Assembly (NCBI RefSeq): GCF_965638725.1 | Contig: NC_134951.1 | Coordinates: forward strand, 106,167,811 to 106,231,810 | Reading direction: 5' to 3' | Source: Aptenodytes patagonicus | Taxonomy: Eukaryota > Chordata > Aves > Sphenisciformes > Spheniscidae | Length of the DNA stretch: 64,000 nucleotides | Part shown: positions 57,801 through 64,000 of the stretch, one piece after another | How the letters are laid out: every line of letters starts with the position of its first letter | Numbering within the stretch: position 1 is the first letter of the stretch | Made by a program: the position numbers and the translations under genes | The notes under the pieces: model-generated | What the model saw: the letters and a program-made list of their open reading frames with translations, nothing else | Told to the model about the DNA's origin: nothing | Database searches by the model: none

Positions 57801-59286
57801 CCTTGTCTGTTGAACTCTACTAAGTGCTAGTTGTAATTGAGTCCTGGAAATGTGTGCACAATAGGTGGGGCTGAATCAGAACTGCTAGTTTTATTATAGC
57901 TAAGTTTATAAGGTGGATAGAGTGTTGCCATATTAAAGCTTTGCATATCCACTGTTAATGGTCTTGTTACCTTGTATCTGCATTGTAGTAGGTAGGACTA
58001 CTGTAGGTAGGACTTGCATCTGCTGAAACTTAGAAGGCCTCTGACCTTAGTGTTTAAAAAAAACAAACAAAACCCCTCCAAACCCCCCAAAAACAACAAC
58101 AAAAACCCCTCTAAAATTAAACCTCTTATTTAGCTCTAAATCTGGTTTGCTTGAAAAAAGTAGTGTTTCAATTATGATCGCTCATGAAAAGGCAACCTGT
58201 TAAATCAGTCAAATATTTGGAATCTTTTAAGTTGTGGTTAGTTGTATTAAGCTAATTGAGACATTTGACTGACGAACACTGAAATCAACTGTTGAATGCA
58301 TTGCAGTCTCTCTCTTTTTTTTCCTGTTCTACTTTAATCACTTTACATTAGTGTTGAGGTTTATTACATGGCTCAGTGAGCCTGACCAAAAATGAGGCCA
58401 AGATATAAAATGTCTTTGTTCTTTTTTTCCATCCTGATAGCAAACCTGTTAGCAGTCAAGTGTAAATTTCGTTGCTCAGTTCTTTCCCTAGCCTGATTTT
58501 CCTATTGGGTTCCTCTCCTTCCTTGAATGGAAAGAATACAAAGAATGAGGTGGAAGAAGGATAAGGTAGATACCTGGCTGGGAGATGACTACTTCCTTCT
58601 GGAAAGGATGGATCAGGAAAAGCTGATGTAATGAACCAATGCTCTCTTTGCATTCCTGAAGTTGGAGATTTTATCTAGATTACAAAAGGAACATATGCAA
58701 TTTTTCATCAGGGTTATTAGTAATAAACCATTTAAAATGTGGGCTTGCATTTACACCTGATCAGCATTTCACATAAACAAATTATGAGCTGGTTTGTAGT
58801 TCTGGGTGTTTAATGTTCTGTCCTTAAGAATCCCTTACTTGTATTGATTTCTCTTCCCTCATTTTCATTTTTGCTGTTGTCTTTTCCCCATACCTGCAGC
58901 TGCGCCAAGCACAGCATGCTATTGAGCGTTGGATAGTGCAACGCTACTGTTAGGCTTTTTTTCCTCTCTTGCTGGTTCCCTGTGTAGCTCTGGATCGCAG
59001 TGTGACTGAAACAGTGCTGCCTTTGCCCTTTCTGTTTCCTTCTTTCAGCTTTTACTTAGTATTTTTTTTCTATACGCTGTAGTCTTGTTAGTCAAAATGG
59101 GGGTTGAGGACAGATAATGACCATTTTTTTTAATGGTTGTTACAGTTGGCAGTTCAGATTGTATATTTTTGTTAAACATATTTGCTGAAGGTAGTGGTCT
59201 GATTTGCTTAAAGTAATGTATTTGTGGTGTGATGCAATGCGAACAATGAACCTCACCAATACTTCTCTCCCCTTTCTCTGCTTCAG
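54834..59286 (+). other. RPS6KC1: RPS6KC1 intron 2, 4.5 kb
   Basis: AT-rich, T-biased on the plus strand, with an A/C-rich patch at about 58,058-58,110. No exon, RNA gene or known transposon is recognised. Confidence 0.8.
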
Positions 59287-59407
59287 ATAGTCGTTTGGAA
59301 GAGATACAGTGACTTTAAGAAACTGCACAAAGATCTCTGGCAAATTCATAAAAACCTATGCAGACATACAGAACTCTTTCCACCTTTTGCCAAAGCAATA
59401 GTATTTG
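59287..59407 (+). CDS. RPS6KC1: RPS6KC1 coding exon 3 (PX lipid-binding core)
   Basis: A 121-nt exon reading IVVWKRYSDFKKLHKDLWQI then HKNLCRHTELFPPFAKAIVF-(G). It contains the PX signature KRYSDF (the Arg and Tyr contact PI3P) and the proline-containing loop LFPPFAK. Human has IIVWKRYSDFKKLHKELWQIHKNLFRHSELFPPFAKGIVFG. The acceptor is CTCTGCTTCAG and the donor TATTTG/GTAAGC; it ends in phase 1, awaiting an exon beyond the window. Confidence 0.96.
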
Positions 59408-62400
59408 GTAAGCATAATTTCTTCCTGACTTGCTGAAATTCTTTGATAACTCAGTATCTATAAATACATCTTGTTTTGCAGCTACATGGAACTCTTTTCC
59501 ATGTGCTTTTACTACTCAGCTTTTTGGTTTGTTGTGTCTTACTTGTAGGTGTGCTGGTATCATAGCTTGATACTTTTATTTATTTTTTTTTTTAACAGGG
59601 GTAGTTATGTCCTCACTTCCATGTTAGAGATATTACCGCAGATATTTATTGATGTATATGTTCTGTATCTTTACAATGTACATTCCCTCTTTTCAGGAGC
59701 ATAAAGTCTATATTAGCTTTGTGAACAGCACTTGAACAATGAACACAGATTTTCATATGAGCTGTCTGTGATTTTTAGTGATGAGCTATAGTAAAGTATC
59801 AAGCGGTTGTTGCAGAAAATAAGTTTGTATTTTAGGAATTTGATTGTAGTTATCAATTTTATCTAGCTAGGCTTTTGAGATCAGTTTTACATATAGCAGT
59901 TAACTATTTCACCAAAACAACCCAACACCACAACAAAGATTGTGACTCTACATGAGAAATACATGGCAAAAAGTAATTAGCTCTTAAAAGCCAAAGGTCT
60001 TAAATTAATCCTGATGTATATGTCATCATGAATGAGCTATAGGTGGACATTCAGTGAAGTGGTATGACTCCATATAGAATTCCTTCTACCACATTTCTTT
60101 TTAGCAGTTTTTTGTGTTTATTTTATCGGTGTGGGGTTTTTTGTTTTAGCATGTGTCCTTTGTGTTCAGCACAAAGCGTTGCTGTTTTTTTGGCGTGCAT
60201 ATGCCACACTATCCAGTGGGGTTTTAAGCATTTTTCAGCATTTTTTTAATGTGTCCAGTATGTTTGGTGTCTTTTTTGCATGTATGTTTTTGCACGTGCT
60301 TTGTGTTTCTAAGCTGTGTGCTAACTGTCCGGAATAGGTTTGGTGCTTTTTGGTGTGCATCTACCATGTGCTTTCGAGCCTTTTTTCCAAGCATTTTAAC
60401 ATTTTTTTAGGTGCCCAACAAGTATTTGGCATTTCTTTGAATGCATCTACCACGTGCTCTTTTTTTGGTTTGGTTTTGCCTGGGCTTTTGGGTTTCTAAA
60501 GTGCTTATGGGGTTACTAAGGCATTTCCGTGACATTTACGAGTTGCTCTAGTGTATTATTTTTTTAAAACATCCAGCCTTTGTTTATGCTTTTTTCTGGT
60601 ATGCATCTAGTGTGGTGTTTGGCGTTTTTTGGCGTGCATCTCCCATGTGCTCTCTTTTATTTTTTTTTTTTTGGCAAGGTTTCTGATATGGATTTTGGGC
60701 ATTTTGTGATGTGTTTATTGATTCCTAAGGCGTGGCTGCAGCGTTTTTTCTGTCCAGGATTTCTTTGGCATTTTTTTTGGTGTGCATATACCATGCAATT
60801 TTCTGTGGGTTTTTAAGTGTCCAGCATGTTTGGCCTTTTTTTGGCATGCATCTACCATGTGCTCTTCTTTTGGCAAGGTTTCTGGTGTGGATTTTGCATG
60901 TTTTTTTTGGTGTGGGTTTTGGTTCCTAAAGCATTGCTGCAGCATGTTTGGCATTGCTGCATCGGTGTTTCGAGTGTCCAGCACGTTTAGTGTTTTTTGG
61001 CATGCATCTCGCATGCACTCTTTTTTTTGCCAAGGTTTTTGGTATCGATTTTGCACCTTTTTTTGGCATGCTTTTTTTTGTTTCTGAGGCGTTGCTGTGG
61101 CATTGTTTTCTATTGTCATGGTGTTTCTAAGATGTTTTGTTGGGTTTTTAAACATACAGCACACTTATGGCATTTTTTAGTGTGCATCTATGATGTGCTT
61201 TTAAGTGTGTTTAGCATCCAGCATGGGTTTGGCTTTTTTTTTGCGTCCTGTTACCACGTGCTTTTTTGTGTTTTTTCCATATTTCTTGCTGAACACTAAA
61301 AATGCTGAAACATGTTTGGCGTTTTTGGCATGCATGTAGTGCATGCTTTTGTGTCTATTTTGTGTGTATTTGCATGTTTTCCATGTGTTGTGCCTGTTTT
61401 CTGTGTTTATCATGCATGTTTTTGCATGTTTTTTCCATGTGTTGTGCATATTTTAGTATCCAGCCAGTGTTTGGTGTGTTTTGGCATGCATCTAGTGCCT
61501 GTTTTTGTGGTTTGGTTTTTTTTTTTGTGTAGCATTTTTAGCAGTTTTAGTGGCGTGGGGCATGCATCTAGTGCATATTTTTCCATGTTTTTCCACTGTG
61601 TCGCACATTAGCATGTTTTAGCATCCAGCATGTTTCACATTTTTTGGCATGTATCTATTGCATGTTTTTGCATGTTTTTTCCCCTGTGTCGTGATTTTAG
61701 TGTGTTTTAGCATCCAGTATGCTTTTGGCAGTTTTTGGCATGCACCTACTACATGCTTCACATGGAAAAATGTGCAAAAACATTTTTAGCATTTTTGCAT
61801 GCTTTTAGCATAAGCTTTTGTTCACTTTTGTGTGCCCTAGCATTTTTTTGTGGTTTTTCTGCATTTTTAGTTTTTTAGTTGTATAGTGACGGTTTTTTGT
61901 TGTTTGGTTTTTTTAATATTCTACTTTTTTTGGTGTATTATGCTTTTTGGTGTGTGGTTTTTTTTGGGTTTACTATTACTTTGGGATAGTCAAGCCTGTC
62001 AGTTTGGAAAGTGCCAAAACTGAGGTTGTTTAGTCAGCCTTTTTTCCACCACTTTGTGTGACAGCACTATAATACTGCCTGGGGTTATAGTTCTGTGTTG
62101 GTATTTGCTGGTCCTCTTTTGCTTTGAGTGCCAGAGAAACTGTATGAAACTCCCCTGGTGGCAAAACCTCAGCCTGGAAAGTGCAAATTTTCCTTTTGAT
62201 GTTTCAGGACCAAATACTGCCACAGATTTGTAATTTTTGCTACTTGGTGTTCATTTTTGATGACTACTGCATGTAGGCATGGCACTGAGAAGCTTTAAAG
62301 AATATACTAGCATAAACAACTTCGAACAAGTTGAAGTTAGCTTGTAACCCAAGTCCAATCTGCCCCTACAGCTTTGGGGGAGCCTCTGACTTAACTCCTT

Positions 62401-64000
62401 GTTGTGTGGACCAGCTAAGTGTAATGCAAGGAAGCTGAACTCTGATGCAGATTTCATGGTTCTCTTTGCAGAGCTGGGTAAAATTCCTAGTTTAAATTGT
62501 CTTTCACATTGGCTAAATTGTATCCAACTTTCATGTAATTTTATTTTTTCTTATTTATGAAGTTGGAAGCGGGGTAAATTTCAGTGCTATGTCAGAACTT
62601 GTGCACTAATGGTCAAATGGAGAATGTAATATTAGTTTCATCCTGAGATGATTTTGTATCGGATTTACAGAGTAGTCACTGGACAAGTTATTTACAAAGC
62701 TAGTATTTGCAAAGCAGAATTTAATCTCAGGTAGAAGATACGGTAGCTTTTAATAGGAGAGGAAAGAGAGGGGTAAAACGAAGAGAAGATCGGGGTGGAA
62801 GAGAGTACACGCTTCTAATCTTAAATAATTTTGAATTGCCAGAAATGCAAATTAGCTGTTTTTACGCTAGCTCTGTAAGCAAGGGAAGAATTGAGTGAAA
62901 CCCCTTCTGAAAGACATCCTTCTTCTATTGTATTTGGTGGACAAAAGTGACTGCAATGTACATTGAAAGAGATGGAGATCTACAGAAATATTCAATGTAG
63001 TTATTTGCAAAAAAAGCTTTTTGAAATTAAAACTAAACCAAAACAAAACCCACTACATTTGCATGAAGCTGAGCCACAGAAGAATACAGGAAAGAGGAGG
63101 TAATGTAAAAACAAATTTTAAATGATTGGTACATAGCTGAAAGGAACAGAAATGTCTGACTCTTCAATTTAAGAATTACTTTTCTATTTAAAGCATAAAA
63201 TTTTACTTTGTATCCTTCCATCTCACTTCTACACATAATAGCTGCTGTGTGTTTTATTTTAATTTAAGGCATTTATCTTCAGATCAGTCCTAGTATTTTT
63301 TGTACTAGAGTAAAAATGTAATCTTAGTAGATTTTGAGTTTTTGACAAACTTGTTTTCAGTCTGTTCAGTTAATGGTGAGCTGCAAGGTCCATCCTTATT
63401 AAGATCTTTTGTTTTCAAGCTTCTTTAATGGAGCACTTGGGGAGTGTTTCTTCCCTGTGGTGATGTTCCACTTGTTGCAGCTTTTAAACTAGTTACTAAT
63501 TAGCATTGCCAATAGTTGCTGGCAACTTGTTGATTTTTTTTTTTTTGGATATGTGTGCTTTAAATGTATACATACTGCTTTGCGGAGAGTACACTTTACA
63601 AAATGAGCATTGGTGGTTCTGACAGGTGAACTTACTTGTGGTAGAAGTATTAAACCTGAGCAGAATCTCAAGTTCAGCATTCAGAGTTTCAGGAGATGGT
63701 GTGGAGAACTGAGATGTATTTAAAAACAAATGGGTCACTCTGTGCTTCCATGTTTCATGCAACCGAAGACTTGCCACATCTGCAGAACTGAACTGCATTG
63801 CATGTTTTATACCACAGCTTCTGATAATTATAACGTGCAAGTGTATGTATTTTTATCCTGTTACAATAGAGCTGCTCACATCAAAGCATGAAACTTGTTA
63901 TGGGTGGGAAAAATAAATCATTTCACTTTTTCTGCACTTCACTTGAACCTTTTCCACCCATGTTATGGAGAAAACATAATGACCTTGAGCATGGGAATCT
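59408..64000 (+). other. RPS6KC1: RPS6KC1 intron 3 (5' part)
   Basis: The intron continues to the window end. It contains the degenerate G/T-rich tandem array at about 60,070-61,980; the remainder is ordinary AT-rich intron. No further exon was found. Confidence 0.8.
60070..61980. repeat. degenerate G/T-rich minisatellite-like array
   Basis: About 1.9 kb of plus-strand sequence composed almost wholly of T and G with recurring words: TTTTTGGCATGCATCTACC, GTCCAGCATGTTTGGC, GGCAAGGTTTCTGGT, CATGTGCTCTT. Around 60,600-61,110 three long units follow each other at roughly 155-205 bp (GGCAAGGTTT at about 60,673, 60,872 and 61,028 as GCCAAGGTTT). From 61,440 to 61,760 a shorter unit of about 86 bp recurs (CCAGCA/CCAGTA anchors). 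Many copies keep the self-complementary ATGCAT or GCATGC. Long open frames on both strands result from few stop codons and repeat the same peptide words; I do not regard them as genes. Confidence 0.85.

Larger units (their letters stand above)
49880..64000 (+). other. RPS6KC1: RPS6KC1 gene span (5' part)
   Basis: 5' part of ribosomal protein S6 kinase C1 (RPK118): CpG-island first exon and the first three coding exons, encoding residues 1-87 of the N-terminal PX domain. The protein binds PI3P on early endosomes through PX, also has an MIT domain and a C-terminal kinase-like domain, and is reported to bind sphingosine kinase 1 and peroxiredoxin 3. The remaining exons (next expected: FDETVIEERRQ region) were not found before 64,000. 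Confidence 0.93.

Noticed and set aside
60715-61164. 149-codon Lys/Gln/His-rich open frame on the minus strand, with recurring words such as ACQKK
   Set aside because: It is the A/C-rich strand of the degenerate tandem array. The recurring peptide words mirror the DNA repeat, plus-strand frames are equally long, and there is no splice or promoter context.
1-64000. tRNA, rRNA, snoRNA, microRNA and CRISPR-like arrays
   Set aside because: I saw no cloverleaf with A and B boxes, no regular direct repeats with unique spacers and no known small-RNA sequence. Reading by eye can miss small hairpins; a covariance-model scan would be decisive.

Overview
The window is vertebrate nuclear DNA, almost certainly from a bird. 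It shows large introns with GT/AG splice sites, TATA-less CpG-island promoters, a CR1 LINE ending in the ATTCTATG-type tail seen in birds, fossil CR1 pieces and few other repeats. Three genes are recognised by reading exons and checking that their splice phases join: VASH2 (+), ANGEL2 (-) and RPS6KC1 (+). This is the order known from human 1q32.3; the VASH1/ANGEL1 paralogue pair lies elsewhere.

Layout. 1-20,459 holds the last four coding exons of VASH2 (3,194; 12,466; 14,775; 20,390) in GC-richer introns; its 5' exons lie outside the window. 20,460 to about 22,890 is its probable 3' UTR, where base composition turns AT-rich. About 24,545-44,872 is ANGEL2, read right to left: eight coding exons from 43,104 down to the stop at 25,453, predicting 559 residues, with a CpG-island first exon near 44.75 kb. 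A 3-kb, nearly intact CR1 element (about 36.5-39.48 kb) sits in its third intron in the opposite orientation. 45.0-49.8 kb is intergenic, with one ancient CR1 in minus orientation. 49,912 to the window end is the 5' part of RPS6KC1: a CpG island, three coding exons (49,912; 54,798; 59,287) covering the start of the PX domain, and long introns. The last intron holds an unusual 1.9-kb G/T-rich degenerate tandem repeat (about 60.07-61.98 kb).

The three genes are not an operon and have unrelated roles. VASH2 with SVBP removes the C-terminal tyrosine of alpha-tubulin. ANGEL2 is an EEP-fold RNA 2',3'-cyclic phosphatase of the CCR4/nocturnin group. RPS6KC1 is a PI3P-binding endosomal kinase-like protein. 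VASH2 and ANGEL2 end tail to tail; ANGEL2 and RPS6KC1 diverge from separate CpG islands about 5 kb apart.

I found no new multi-gene system. The most notable items are the degenerate repeat array, a CR1 copy whose endonuclease active-site Asp appears lost by CpG decay and whose ORF2 carries a four-base insertion, a 42-bp tandem duplication at the ANGEL2 exon 5 acceptor, an out-of-frame ANGEL2 exon 1 junction, and a frame-neutral VASH2 exon that carries the catalytic cysteine behind a weak splice donor.
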